From contig CAZARN010000002.1 of NCBI GenBank assembly GCA_964487565.1, positions 1 through 64,000 on the forward strand: a DNA stretch of 64,000 bases, given 5' to 3'. The translations under genes were made by a program, and so were the position numbers. The DNA is from Phil1 sp964487565 (GTDB lineage Bacteria > Bacillota > Clostridia > Christensenellales > CAG-138). A model generated the notes under the pieces. The model saw only the letters and a program-made list of their open reading frames with translations. It ran no database searches and was not told the origin of the DNA. This document shows, one piece after another, positions 35,287 to 43,541 of the stretch. Position 1 is the first letter of the stretch, and every line of letters begins with the position of its first letter.

Positions 35287-36597
35287 ATGAAGCTAAACTA
35301 CAAGCGCACATTTCTTGTCGGCCTCGCATTCTTCTCCATTTGCGCCTTCTGGCAGCTTTATGACGGGATCATCCCTCTCATACTGCGCGATACATACGGA
35401 TTGGGCAATACCGAACGCGGCATCGTCATGGGTATGGACAACCTGCTGGCGCTCTTTTTACTGCCCGTTTTCGGCGCCATATCGGACAAGAAGGGCGCGA
35501 GAATGCCGTTTATCATCTGCGGCACGCTGCTCGCCGCAGTGCTGATGATGCTTCTGCCTGTGCTTGACAACGCTTATGACGCCGCAAACCCGGGTCGCGC
35601 GCTGCTCATGTTCTTCATCGTACTCGGCGCGCTGCTCGTTTCAATGGGGCTTTACCGTTCGCCCGCGGTCGCGCTCATGGCTGACGTGACCCCCAAGCCG
35701 CTGCGCAGTCAGGGCAACGCGGTGATCAACCTCATGGGCGCCATAGGCGGCCTTTACACGCTCGTCATGGTCAAGATTGCCGTGACGACCGACGCGGACG
35801 GAAAGGCAAATTACATATATCTTTTCCTTGCCGTCGCCGCGCTCATGCTCATAGCGGTCGCGGTGCTCATCGCAACTGTTCACGAGAAGAAGCTTGTCGC
35901 CGAAATGAAAGCCATCAACTACGGCGTGAGCGAGGAAGAGGATCAGGGCAAGGCAGAAGTTGTCAACGGGCATGCAAAACTGCCGCGCGACGTGTTCAAG
36001 AGCCTGCTGCTCATCCTTACTTGTATCGGTCTCTGGTTCCTCGGCTACAACGCCGTGACGACATTTTTCACAAGCTACGCAACCTCAACGTGGTCGGGCG
36101 GGCTCAGTCACGCCTCAACATGTCTTATGGTGGCAACCGTCGCAGCCGTCGCCTCATATATCCCTATCGGCATAATAAGCTCCAGGATCGGCCGCAAGAA
36201 CATGATCCGCATCGGCCTTGTCGTGGCTGCCGCGGGCTTCGCCTTCGCAACGTTCTTCTCCGCCGAGTTCAGTTTTTATCTTTACATCGTGTTCGCCCTT
36301 GTCGGATTTGCCCAGGCGGCCGTCACCGTGAACACATTCCCGATGGTGTGGGAGATATCCCGCATAGGCAACGTCGGCAAATACACCGGCATTTACTACA
36401 CGGTTTCAATGGCCGTGCAGACCGTCACGCCGACCTTTGCAGGCATATTTCTCGACAAATTCGGCAACATGGCGCTCTTCCCCTACGGGTTCGTGTTCGT
36501 GTTGCTCGCAATATTGCCGATAAGCCTCGCAAAATACGGCGACAACAAGCCCAAGCCCCCGGCTTCCAAGCTTGAGGCGTTCGACGTGGATGACTGA
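35287..36597 (+). CDS. MFS transporter
   Basis: A 436-residue major facilitator with about twelve membrane segments. The loop after segment 2 (GAISDKKGARMP, about 60-71) is the family signature. FWQLYDGIIPLILRDTYGL and MGLYRSPAVALMADVTP resemble the SLC45/GPH-like sugar-transporter branch, so a sugar or glycoside is possible. ACGGAGG stands 7 nt before the ATG. It is a single gene with its own promoter and terminator. Substrate is unassigned. Confidence 0.87.
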   Translation: MKLNYKRTFLVGLAFFSICAFWQLYDGIIPLILRDTYGLGNTERGIVMGMDNLLALFLLPVFGAISDKKGARMPFIICGTLLAAVLMMLLPVLDNAYDAANPGRALLMFFIVLGALLVSMGLYRSPAVALMADVTPKPLRSQGNAVINLMGAIGGLYTLVMVKIAVTTDADGKANYIYLFLAVAALMLIAVAVLIATVHEKKLVAEMKAINYGVSEEEDQGKAEVVNGHAKLPRDVFKSLLLILTCIGLWFLGYNAVTTFFTSYATSTWSGGLSHASTCLMVATVAAVASYIPIGIISSRIGRKNMIRIGLVVAAAGFAFATFFSAEFSFYLYIVFALVGFAQAAVTVNTFPMVWEISRIGNVGKYTGIYYTVSMAVQTVTPTFAGIFLDKFGNMALFPYGFVFVLLAILPISLAKYGDNKPKPPASKLEAFDVDD

Positions 36598-36615
36598 CGG
36601 ATATTGATATTGAAC

Positions 36616-36645
36616 TTGCGGGCGTTTGAACACGCCCGCAATTTT
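36616..36645 (+). terminator. Terminator after MFS gene
   Basis: A perfect 10-bp stem (36616-36625 with 36632-36641) and 6-nt loop, followed by TTTTG. Confidence 0.85.
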
Positions 36646-36719
36646 GTTTTTGTTATGGCAAAATAAGTCGAGCGCATCTTTTGTGCGATTTGATAAGCTT
36701 CATGCCGGAGGACGAAAAG

Positions 36720-37607
36720 ATGAAAGAGCAGATACTGGCGGTCCAGCGCATGCAGGATTATATCGAGGCGCATATCGATGAAAATATAACCCTTGCCGCG
36801 CTCGCAAACGCCGCCGTGTTCTCACCGTGGCATTCTTACAGGCTTTTTCGCCGGCACACGGGGCTTACTCCCGCTGAATATATACGCAGGCTCAGGCTTT
36901 CGCATTCCGCGATGAAGCTTCGGCATGAGGATTACAGCGTGACAAAGGCCGCGTTCGAGCTTGGCTACGGCAGCGTGGACGGTTACCAGCGCGCATTTTT
37001 GAAGGAATTCGGCTGCAATCCCGGAGAATATGCGAAAAATCCCGTTCCGATCACGCTTTTCATCCCCTACGGAGTAAAATTCAGAGAATTTATGGAGGAA
37101 GAGAAAAGCATGGACAACATACAAAGCGTATTCATTCAGCTCGTTCGCAAACCGCAGCGCAAGGCCCTTATCAAAAGGGGCGTGAATGCCGTGGACTATT
37201 TTGAATACTGCGAGGAGGTCGGCTGCGACATATGGGGGCTTCTTGTGAGCATGGATTCGCTTTGCGGCGAACCGGTATGCCTGTATCTGCCTGAAGCATA
37301 CAGAAAGCCCGGAACATCGTCATATGTTCAGGGTGTTGAAGCGCCATATGATTATTCCGGGCCTGTGCCCGCCGGTTTCGATATCATCGATCTGCCCGAA
37401 GCGGACTACCTCATGTTTCAAGGCGAGCCGTTCCCGGAGGAGGAGTACTGTGCGGCGATTGACGCCGTGCGCGCCGCGATGAAAAAATACGACCCGCGCG
37501 CGATAGGATACGAAGCAGACCCAACAAACCCGCGCATTCAGCTCGAACCGCGCGGAGAGCGCGGCTATATCGAGCTGACGCCCGTAAAACCGCTGTGCCT
37601 CAAATAA
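36720..37607 (+). CDS. AraC family regulator with GyrI-like domain
   Basis: A 295-residue two-domain regulator. The N-terminal AraC/XylS DNA-binding domain (about 1-105) has ALANAAVFSPWHSYRLFRRH and AAFELGYGSVDGYQRAFLKE, the two helix-turn-helix units. The C-terminal part (about 125-290) is a GyrI-like small-molecule-binding fold. The N-terminal DNA-binding order is that of SoxS/Rob-type relatives. GGAGG lies 8 nt before the ATG. The ligand and targets are unknown. The adjacent MFS gene is a candidate target. Confidence 0.88.
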   Translation: MKEQILAVQRMQDYIEAHIDENITLAALANAAVFSPWHSYRLFRRHTGLTPAEYIRRLRLSHSAMKLRHEDYSVTKAAFELGYGSVDGYQRAFLKEFGCNPGEYAKNPVPITLFIPYGVKFREFMEEEKSMDNIQSVFIQLVRKPQRKALIKRGVNAVDYFEYCEEVGCDIWGLLVSMDSLCGEPVCLYLPEAYRKPGTSSYVQGVEAPYDYSGPVPAGFDIIDLPEADYLMFQGEPFPEEEYCAAIDAVRAAMKKYDPRAIGYEADPTNPRIQLEPRGERGYIELTPVKPLCLK

Positions 37608-37612
37608 AAAAC

Positions 37613-37647
37613 GCGCGTCGTCCGCCGTATCAGACAGGACGCCGCGC
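37613..37647. terminator. Weak hairpin between convergent genes
   Basis: An 11-bp stem with one mismatch (37613-37623 with 37637-37647) lies between the AraC-family and DegV genes, with an A-rich run before it that reads as a T run on the reverse strand. It could end DegV transcription. Confidence 0.4.
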
Positions 37648-37693
37648 ATAAACCGAACCGTCAGGCCGCCCGCTTCGCAGGAAGGCCGAACTA

Positions 37694-38686
37694 TCATTCT
37701 TTACGGGCTTCGCGATCCTTGCGGAGCCTTTGTTCTATATCGCTTTTTATCACGCTGCGCTCCTCGGCTATCTTCTCGCCCAGCATGGCAAGCGGCGGCT
37801 TTCGCTCCCTTGTGTTCTCCATTCCCCAGAAGAACACCGCGATCGTTCCCGGGCCGACATGCGCGCCCGTGCCCGGCTCATAACAGACGGTGATTATGTT
37901 TTCGATGCCGTATTTTTCGCGCATCACATCCGCAAATTCGGCCGCATCCGCGGCACAGCCTCCGTGCGCTATGCCGGCAAGTCCCTTATACGGTCTGACA
38001 ATATCATATTTGCCCATCGCTTCGGCAAGCTGGCGCAGCGCTTTCTTTCGCCCGAGCGCCTTCCCCTCAAGCACGATGCGGCCCTCGTCATCTCCCTTGA
38101 GGATGGGACGAAGGTTGATTATCGAACCCAAAAGCGCAGCCGCTCCGCTTATCCTGCCGCCCTTTTTCAGATAGAGCAGATCGTCCACCATGAAGAGCTG
38201 CTTCATCCGCAGCCTTGCCTCGTTAAGCTCCGCGGCAGCCGCCGCTGCATCCGCGCCGTTATCCCGCATATCGGCGGCAGCGATCACCATTATCCCCTCG
38301 CCGAGCGAAGCCGCAAGCGTGTCGACCGTTTCAACCGCTCTTTCAGGGTATTTTACGCGAAGCTCCTGCGCGGCGCGTTGTGCCGCGTGATATGTTCCGC
38401 TTATCCCACTCGACATGCCGACATACAGCACGTCCTCGCCGCGAACAAGATACTGCTCGAACGCTTCCGTAAATGTATGCTCGTTTATCATTGAAGTTTG
38501 TATTTTCACATCCGGATTGTTCCGCATCATATCATAGAACGCATCCGTATCAACGGGTGCTTGGACGTCATAGCAGAGCATTTCGCGCCCGTCCACGGAT
38601 ACGATCAGCGGTATCACGCCTATTTGCCTTGAGGACACGATCTCCTGCGGCAGATTTGCCGATGAATCAGTCAGCAGCTTAAACAA
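37694..38686 (-). CDS. DegV family protein
   Basis: Fatty-acid-binding DegV fold of 330 residues. FKLLTDSSANLPQEIV opens the protein, MSSGISGTYHAAQRAA (about 95-110) is the lipid-head loop, and LMVDDLLYLKKGGRISG-like text (here MVDDLLYLKKGGRISG, about 165-180) is diagnostic. In Firmicutes, FakB-type members hand fatty acids to the kinase FakA, which is not in the window. A charged extension of about 40 residues follows the usual end. Confidence 0.88.
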   Translation of the reverse strand: MFKLLTDSSANLPQEIVSSRQIGVIPLIVSVDGREMLCYDVQAPVDTDAFYDMMRNNPDVKIQTSMINEHTFTEAFEQYLVRGEDVLYVGMSSGISGTYHAAQRAAQELRVKYPERAVETVDTLAASLGEGIMVIAAADMRDNGADAAAAAAELNEARLRMKQLFMVDDLLYLKKGGRISGAAALLGSIINLRPILKGDDEGRIVLEGKALGRKKALRQLAEAMGKYDIVRPYKGLAGIAHGGCAADAAEFADVMREKYGIENIITVCYEPGTGAHVGPGTIAVFFWGMENTRERKPPLAMLGEKIAEERSVIKSDIEQRLRKDREARKE

Positions 38687-38723
38687 AATGTTTCCTTCTC
38701 TCTGTTATCTGGTATTGCGTACC

Positions 38724-38752
38724 ATTTTATATGTTGACTTTTACCAAGTAAA
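38724..38752 (-). promoter_or_regulatory. Promoter for degV gene
   Basis: Reverse strand: TTTACT (38747-38752), 17-nt spacer, TAAAAT (38724-38729), about 40 nt before the DegV start. Confidence 0.45.
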
Positions 38753-38842
38753 GCGTTTCGGTAAAGAATCACACTTTGTTCACATGACATACGGACACCA
38801 ACGATCAGATATCATCAATAGAAATTATTTTGTGCAAAGGGG

Positions 38843-38871
38843 TTGAAAAACTCATCCGCGTGTTGTACAAT
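38843..38871 (+). promoter_or_regulatory. Promoter for tRNA-Asn
   Basis: TTGAAA (38843-38848), 17-nt spacer, TACAAT (38866-38871). The start of transcription would fall about 8 nt before the mature tRNA. Confidence 0.7.
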
Positions 38872-38885
38872 ATCCATCGTTCCGT

Positions 38886-38961
38886 TCCTCCTTAGCTCAG
38901 TCGGTAGAGCATGCGGCTGTTAACCGCAGTGTCGTTGGTTCGAGTCCAACAGGGGGAGCCA
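38886..38961 (+). tRNA. tRNA-Asn (anticodon GTT)
   Basis: A complete cloverleaf of 76 nt including the encoded CCA (38959-38961). The acceptor stem TCCTCCT pairs with AGGGGGA (38951-38957). The anticodon stem TGCGG/CCGCA encloses the loop CTGTTAA with anticodon GTT at 38919-38921. GGTTCGAGTCC gives the T arm. Its 3' end is repeated twice downstream. Confidence 0.96.
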
Positions 38962-38965
38962 AAGA

Positions 38966-38995
38966 AAAAGCATCATCCGCAAGGATGGTGCTTTT
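38966..38995 (+). terminator. Terminator after tRNA-Asn
   Basis: A long near-perfect stem (AAAAGCATCATCC at 38966-38978 with GGATGGTGCTTTT at 38983-38995, one G-T pair) with a GCAA-type tetraloop starts 5 nt after the tRNA CCA. Confidence 0.85.
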
Positions 38996-39071
38996 GCTTT
39001 ATCCCTCACTGCGGATAGAACGCGAGCGGCAGCGAGCGGTGAGACTGCGCCCGAAGGCGCGTGCAAAGCGC

Positions 39072-39147
39072 CCCCGCGAAGCGGTGTAGGCGCGCAGCAG
39101 TCCAACAGGGGGAGCCAAAGAAAAGCTAGATTACATCTAGCTTTTTT
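39072..39147 (+). repeat. tRNA-Asn 3'-end repeat, copy 1, with terminator
   Basis: CCCCGCGAAGCGGTGTAGG and the following bases lead into TCCAACAGGGGGAGCCAAAG (39101-39120), identical to the last T-arm, acceptor and CCA bases of tRNA-Asn (38945-38964). A fresh terminator follows at once (39121-39131 with 39135-39145, then T6). No 5' half of a tRNA is present. The stretch 38996-39071 between tRNA terminator and repeat holds no gene. Confidence 0.85.
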
Positions 39148-39189
39148 CTTTGTCCGAAATAGGTAAATCGCATTACAAAAACCCGTTCC

Positions 39190-39239
39190 GGCAACTTTTT
39201 GGCAACTTATTTTTATTTTTCCGGCAACTTCGGCAACTT
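39190..39239 (+). repeat. Four copies of GGCAACTT
   Basis: The octamer occurs at 39190, 39201, 39223 and 39232, as two pairs with starts 11 and 9 nt apart, separated by a T-rich spacer. It lies between the two tRNA-end repeats. Function is unknown. It could be binding sites or a leftover recombination arm. No gene is visible from 39148 to 39264. Confidence 0.7.
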
Positions 39240-39265
39240 TGATATGCCCAAAAAACAATTTAAGC

Positions 39266-39340
39266 CCCCCGCGAAGCGGTGTTGGCGCGGAGCGGTCCAA
39301 CAGGTGAAGCCAAAGCAAAAGCCGGACCTCGTCCGGCTTT
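39266..39340 (+). repeat. tRNA-Asn 3'-end repeat, copy 2, with terminator
   Basis: CCCCGCGAAGCGGTGTTGG leads into TCCAACAGGTGAAGCCAAAG (39296-39315), which matches the tRNA 3' end except for two changes (GG to TG/A positions). A terminator of 10 bp (39318-39327 with 39331-39340) follows and can work for both strands. Upstream sequence is shared with copy 1, so the repeat unit is about 50 nt and wider than the tRNA end. Confidence 0.82.
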
Positions 39341-39388
39341 ATTCACAAAATCGATCGGCCGCATTCTTCGTCTGACGCGCAAGTACGT

Positions 39389-39928
39389 TCAGACGTTCCT
39401 GCCCATTTCAAATGCTTTTTCCCTTGCAAAGGCGTCCGTCAGCGCTTCGCCCGCGTCCGTAAGGCCCACTCCGCGCACCACGCCGCAAAGCTTCGCCTTC
39501 TCAAAGCAGCTAATCCACCCCTCGATGCCTGTCTTGGTTCCGTCAACCGCCCGTTCGTCCGCATCCGCCGCGGTTGCGATCAGATAAACCTCCCTGAAAC
39601 GGTAATCGGACGGGAACAACGGATTAAGACGGTCAAGCAGCGTCTTCATCTGCCCGCTCATGCCGTAATAATACACCGGCGTTGCAAACACGAGCACATC
39701 CGCGTCTTTGACCTTCTGCGCAATAACCCGCGCATCGTCGTTTATGACGCATTTTTGCGTTTTCTGACAGGAAAGGCAGCCCGTGCAAAAGCCTATCTTC
39801 TTTCCCGCAAGCGAGATCCTTTCCGTTTCGTTGCCCGCGTTCTTCGCGCCGCGTTCGAATTCTTCGGCAAGACAGGCTGAATTGCTGCCATTTCTCAGGC
39901 TTGTTGTGATTATCAGCACCTTTTTCAT
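39389..39928 (-). CDS. Iron-sulfur flavoprotein/NADPH-dependent FMN reductase
   Basis: Flavodoxin-fold protein of 179 residues. The FMN phosphate loop is ITTSLRNGSNSACLAEEF (about 7-24). FCTGCLSCQKTQKC (about 48-61) is the compact Cys cluster of iron-sulfur flavoproteins, and ATPVYYYGMSGQMKTLLDR is the flavin-binding segment. It likely reduces small electron acceptors or takes part in anaerobic redox balance. It starts 12 nt after the M20 hydrolase gene and probably shares its promoter. Confidence 0.87.
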   Translation of the reverse strand: MKKVLIITTSLRNGSNSACLAEEFERGAKNAGNETERISLAGKKIGFCTGCLSCQKTQKCVINDDARVIAQKVKDADVLVFATPVYYYGMSGQMKTLLDRLNPLFPSDYRFREVYLIATAADADERAVDGTKTGIEGWISCFEKAKLCGVVRGVGLTDAGEALTDAFAREKAFEMGRNV

Positions 39929-39940
39929 TTTTCGCGCTCC

Positions 39941-41164
39941 TTATTTTTTCAATACCGATTTTGTGCTTTCGGCAAGCTCCTCTTTCGCCCTTTGGATAAG
40001 CGACGCATCGCATACCAGCGCCGACGCCATACCCGTCATCACGTTGATGATTTTCTTGAGCGCGTCCATCGCATACGGGCCGTCCACAAGCGACAGCGCG
40101 CTTTCCTCATGAACCATCACGGGGCTTTCGGAGTCGAGCGCCACCTCGATATACATTGTCGGGCACACATGGCTCACGTTGCCTATATCCGTGGAGCCTG
40201 CAAGCTCAAGCGCTTCCTCCGGGCGCACCATGTTGCGCATGCCTTCCTTCAAAAGTTCTTCCTCCGCAAGCGTCTGAAGCACCGGCAGGTTCACAAGGTT
40301 ATCCATCGGAAGCTCAGGAAACTCCGTTTCATACTGTGTGCCCGTCATAAGTGCAGCGCCCTTTATTATGTCATAAACCTTGTTGAGCACCACGTCAAGA
40401 TATTCCCGCGTCGACGAGCGCACATAAAACAGGCACTGCGCGCGCGCGGGCACAATGTTTGCCGCCTCCCCGCCTTCGGTAACAATACCGTGCATGCGGA
40501 TGTTCGGGCGCACATGCTGGCGCAAAGCGTTGACGCCGGCAAAGAAAAGCTGCACCGCGTCGAGCGCGTTTATCCCGTCCCATGGCGATGTGGCGGAATG
40601 TGAAGCGCGGCCGCGGAACGTTATGAGCAGCGCGTTCATCGCCAGAGCGGCGCAGTTTATACTCGTTTTTTCCGCAAGATGCGGTTGAATGACTACGTCT
40701 ATATCATCAAAGGCGTGTTCCTCCACCATCTTCACCTTGCAGCACACGGTCTCCTCCGCAGGCGTTCCAATAAGTACGACCTTCGCCTTCACGCCCGTCT
40801 CGCATAAGGCCTGCGCAAACGCTGCCGCGGCGCCCGCGCATGCTGCGGCGATCCAGTTATGCCCGCAGGCGTGGCCGTTGCGTTTATCCTCAAAAAAGCC
40901 CGGCAGCGCGTCATACTCCGCAAGAAAAGCGATTGTGGGGCCGCCGTCTCCGAAGCTTGCGCGAAATGCGGTGTCATACCCGCAATACGGCGCGATCACA
41001 TCAAACCCCTGCTCCCTTATGAACTCGATGAGACAGCGGGAGCTTTCGTATTCCTCAAGGCCAAGCTCCGGATGAGAAAAGATAAAGTGGCTTATCCCCT
41101 CGATCTGACAGGCAAGGCGGCGCTGCGCCTCGCGCGCCGACGAATGCAACGTTTCTCTTTCCAT
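39941..41164 (-). CDS. M20 family amidohydrolase (AbgB-like)
   Basis: A 407-residue metal-dependent hydrolase of acylated amino acids. EYDALPGFFEDKRNGHACGH (about 84-103) carries the metal-binding His and Asp, GTPAEETVCCKVKM has the catalytic Glu pair, and GRASHSATSPWDGINALD is the dimer-domain motif. It resembles p-aminobenzoyl-glutamate hydrolase subunit B. The exact acyl-amino acid is unknown. GAGGAGG precedes the ATG by 5 nt. Confidence 0.88.
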   Translation of the reverse strand: MERETLHSSAREAQRRLACQIEGISHFIFSHPELGLEEYESSRCLIEFIREQGFDVIAPYCGYDTAFRASFGDGGPTIAFLAEYDALPGFFEDKRNGHACGHNWIAAACAGAAAAFAQALCETGVKAKVVLIGTPAEETVCCKVKMVEEHAFDDIDVVIQPHLAEKTSINCAALAMNALLITFRGRASHSATSPWDGINALDAVQLFFAGVNALRQHVRPNIRMHGIVTEGGEAANIVPARAQCLFYVRSSTREYLDVVLNKVYDIIKGAALMTGTQYETEFPELPMDNLVNLPVLQTLAEEELLKEGMRNMVRPEEALELAGSTDIGNVSHVCPTMYIEVALDSESPVMVHEESALSLVDGPYAMDALKKIINVMTGMASALVCDASLIQRAKEELAESTKSVLKK

Positions 41165-41190
41165 GGCGTCCTCCTCTTTGTGTTCTTTAT

Positions 41191-41219
41191 ATAATAATTA
41201 TACACGCTTTTCAGCGCAA
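41191..41219 (-). promoter_or_regulatory. Promoter for M20 gene
   Basis: Reverse strand: TTGCGC (41214-41219), 17-nt spacer, TATTAT (41191-41196). A TATAAT overlaps the spacer. Confidence 0.5.
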
Positions 41220-41296
41220 TGAAATACGGATACTCATAAATACGCGGTTGGCGGATCCATGGTAAACAAATTTGTGCCGACAGATGGGGATAATAC

Positions 41297-41325
41297 TTGA
41301 AATAGCTCACGATTTGATGTATTAT
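41297..41325 (+). promoter_or_regulatory. Promoter for the VanX-like gene
   Basis: TTGAAA (41297-41302), 17-nt spacer, TATTAT (41320-41325), giving a leader of roughly 75 nt. Confidence 0.6.
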
Positions 41326-41408
41326 TATATAAAATTTTCATCAAAGCATTGCCGTATCATATAATATCATATACTATTTCGCTTCACACGGGAAAGGACA
41401 GCAATTCA

Positions 41409-42053
41409 ATGAACATCAGCACAAAGGGCATACCCAAAAAGGGTCTTCCCAAAGGATTTGTTTATATTGACGATTTGATAGAGGACTGTATTGTCGACGC
41501 AAAATATGCAGGCACGGATAATTTTATGGGCAGACCCGCCTGCGGGTACAACCAGCCGCTTGCCGTGGTTTGCGACGAAGCCGCCGAAAGGCTCGTTCCC
41601 GCGGCGGAAACGTTTAGGCGCAAGGGCCTTGTGATGAAGTTCTTTGACTGTTACCGCCCGCAGCGGGCGGTCGACGACTTCATGCGCTGGGGCGTGGACA
41701 TTGCGGATGATCGCATGAAGCCCATCCATTATCCGAACGTTGAAAAGTCGGATATGTTCGAGCTTGGCTATATCGCCAGAAAATCCGGGCATACGCGCTC
41801 GTGCGCCGTGGATCTTACGCTTGTGGATACGACGACATGGCAGGAGCTTGACATGGGTTCCATTTTTGATTTCATGGACGCGCGCTCTCATCACGGGGCT
41901 GCGGGACTGACTGCGCTTGAGCAGCATAACAGGGAGCTGCTGCGCGACACGATGCTCGCCAACAGATTCCGCCTTTACAGTGAGGAATGGTGGCACTATA
42001 TCGTCGATCCGGAACCGTATCCCGATACTTATTTTGATTTTCCCATAGAGTAA
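41409..42053 (+). CDS. D-Ala-D-Ala dipeptidase, VanX-like
   Basis: M15D zinc dipeptidase of 214 residues. Zinc ligands appear in SGHTRSCAVDLTL (about 131-143; His and Asp) and in EEWWHYIVDPEPY (about 193-205; Glu and His). FFDCYRPQRAVDDF is the conserved substrate arm. VanX proteins mostly have SRGSA where this one has TRSCA. There is no vanA or vanH nearby, so D-Ala-D-Ala recycling is more likely than vancomycin resistance. Start at 41409 has AAAGGA about 10 nt upstream. Confidence 0.88.
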   Translation: MNISTKGIPKKGLPKGFVYIDDLIEDCIVDAKYAGTDNFMGRPACGYNQPLAVVCDEAAERLVPAAETFRRKGLVMKFFDCYRPQRAVDDFMRWGVDIADDRMKPIHYPNVEKSDMFELGYIARKSGHTRSCAVDLTLVDTTTWQELDMGSIFDFMDARSHHGAAGLTALEQHNRELLRDTMLANRFRLYSEEWWHYIVDPEPYPDTYFDFPIE

Positions 42054-42079
42054 AACCAAACCGCAGGAAGAATAACCGG

Positions 42080-42118
42080 TTTCGCTCTGACGCGACACAA
42101 TCGCGCCGGAGCGCGAAA
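42080..42118 (+). other. Long imperfect hairpin before DUF819 gene
   Basis: TTTCGCTCTGACGCGA (42080-42095) pairs with the 18-nt run ending GCGCGAAA (42101-42118), with a 5-nt loop and a two-base bulge. No T tract follows. It may be a terminator with readthrough or a stabilising 5' structure. Confidence 0.45.
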
Positions 42119-42147
42119 TCATCATTATACAATAAGGAGGTATCTTC

Positions 42148-43383
42148 ATGTTCCCAAATGGCACTCTTTTCACGGCGGACCAGACATGGCCGCTGCTCGC
42201 GCTCATGTGCGGGTGGGTCGCGTTCTCCATCTGGTTAGAGCAGAAGTATAAGTGGGCTTCCAAGATTTCAGGCGCCATCATAGCGCTTATCGGCGCGCTG
42301 TTGATGGTCAACCTCAAGATCGTCCCCGCAAACGCGCCTGTGTTCGACGATTTTGTATGGGGGATCGCCGTCCCTCTCGCGATACCGATGCTCCTCATGC
42401 AGTGCAACCTGAAAAAGATGTGGCGCGATACGGGACGATTACTGGGCATTTTCCTGATCGGCTCCGTAGGCACCATGGTTGGAGCTGTGGTCGCGTTCCT
42501 GATCCTCAGGGGTACCAATCTTGAAAATCTTTCAGCATCCGCGGCGACAATGACCGGTTCCTACATCGGCGGCGGTGTGAACTTTGCGGCTCTTGCGGCC
42601 GATCTCATGGCCGGCTCGGACACGATTGGATCCCTCACTGTTGCGGATAACCTTCTTATGGCGCTGTACTTCTTCGTACTGCTCGCCATCCCCGGATGGA
42701 AGTTTTTCTACAATAAGTATAAGCATCCCCACATGGATGAGGTGCAGGCCGGCTTGAACGACCAGACGCTTGAGGCGGAGAAGACCCGCGCGGCCGCATT
42801 CTGGGGCCGCAAGGAGATTTCACTCAAGGATATCGCCATGAATGTTGCCATCTCCGCGGTGATCGTCATGCTTTCCAAGCTCATAGCCGGCTGGATCGGT
42901 TCCATAATCCCCACCGGCAATTTCATTCTGAATCTTCTTAACAGTCTCCTCGGCAGCCAGTATATCTGGATCACCACGATAGCCCTGCTTGTCGCAACCT
43001 TCGGCAGCAAACATGTTTCCAAGGTCGCCGGCTCGCAGGAGATCGGAACATATCTCATTTATCTGTTCTTCTTCGTGATCGGCGTTCCCGCTTCCATAAG
43101 CGCGCTGATTCAGGAAGCGCCCCTGCTCCTCGTGCTCACCTTTGTGATGGTGCTCATCAATATGCTCTTCTGCTTCGCGTTCGGCAAGCTTCTGCATTTT
43201 GACCTTGAGGAGATAATCCTTGCGTCCAACGCGAATATCGGCGGACCTACAACCGCCGCCGCAATGGCTATTTCGCAGGGCTGGGTAAAGCTGATAGGGC
43301 CTTGCATGCTCATCGGCACATTTGGTTATGCAATAGGTACCTATCTGGGCCATATTGTGTACAGCATTTTGCAGATCATGTAA
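42148..43383 (+). CDS. DUF819 family membrane protein
   Basis: A 411-residue polytopic membrane protein of the DUF819 (YjcL-like) family. Hydrophobic segments run throughout. ATMTGSYIGGGVNFAALAAD (about 131-150) and ANIGGPTTAAAMAISQGW (about 363-380) are the two related halves typical of a transporter inverted repeat. Substrate is not known. Position behind the VanX-like dipeptidase and M20 hydrolase raises the idea of a dipeptide or amino-acid carrier. AAGGAGG lies 8 nt before the ATG. Confidence 0.85.
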   Translation: MFPNGTLFTADQTWPLLALMCGWVAFSIWLEQKYKWASKISGAIIALIGALLMVNLKIVPANAPVFDDFVWGIAVPLAIPMLLMQCNLKKMWRDTGRLLGIFLIGSVGTMVGAVVAFLILRGTNLENLSASAATMTGSYIGGGVNFAALAADLMAGSDTIGSLTVADNLLMALYFFVLLAIPGWKFFYNKYKHPHMDEVQAGLNDQTLEAEKTRAAAFWGRKEISLKDIAMNVAISAVIVMLSKLIAGWIGSIIPTGNFILNLLNSLLGSQYIWITTIALLVATFGSKHVSKVAGSQEIGTYLIYLFFFVIGVPASISALIQEAPLLLVLTFVMVLINMLFCFAFGKLLHFDLEEIILASNANIGGPTTAAAMAISQGWVKLIGPCMLIGTFGYAIGTYLGHIVYSILQIM

Positions 43384-43404
43384 AGGATCGTTCCCGCATT
43401 CTCC

Positions 43405-43437
43405 GGGGGCCGCAGCGCAATGCGGCTCCCGCTTTTT
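43405..43437 (+). terminator. Terminator after DUF819 gene
   Basis: GC-rich stem (around GGGGGCCGCA with TGCGGCTCCC, one mismatch) followed by GCTTTTT. Confidence 0.75.
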
Positions 43438-43506
43438 GCGCCCTAATGCCGCAGGGGGCCGCAATACCCTCAGCGACGCTGTAAAAATTGATACGGTGAA
43501 TTCCTG

Positions 43507-43535
43507 TTGACTTCGCATTTCCCCTGTGATAGAAT
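43507..43535 (+). promoter_or_regulatory. Promoter for rplU operon
   Basis: TTGACT (43507-43512), 17-nt spacer, TAGAAT (43530-43535), with transcription starting about 43542 at the head of the L21 leader. Confidence 0.75.
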
Positions 43536-43541
43536 GCCCTA

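Noticed and set aside
38920..39318. A 132-codon reverse frame across tRNA-Asn and its repeats
   Set aside because: Its repeated FLWLPLLD text is just the reverse complement of the tRNA 3' end and its copies. It is a well-known type of false protein.
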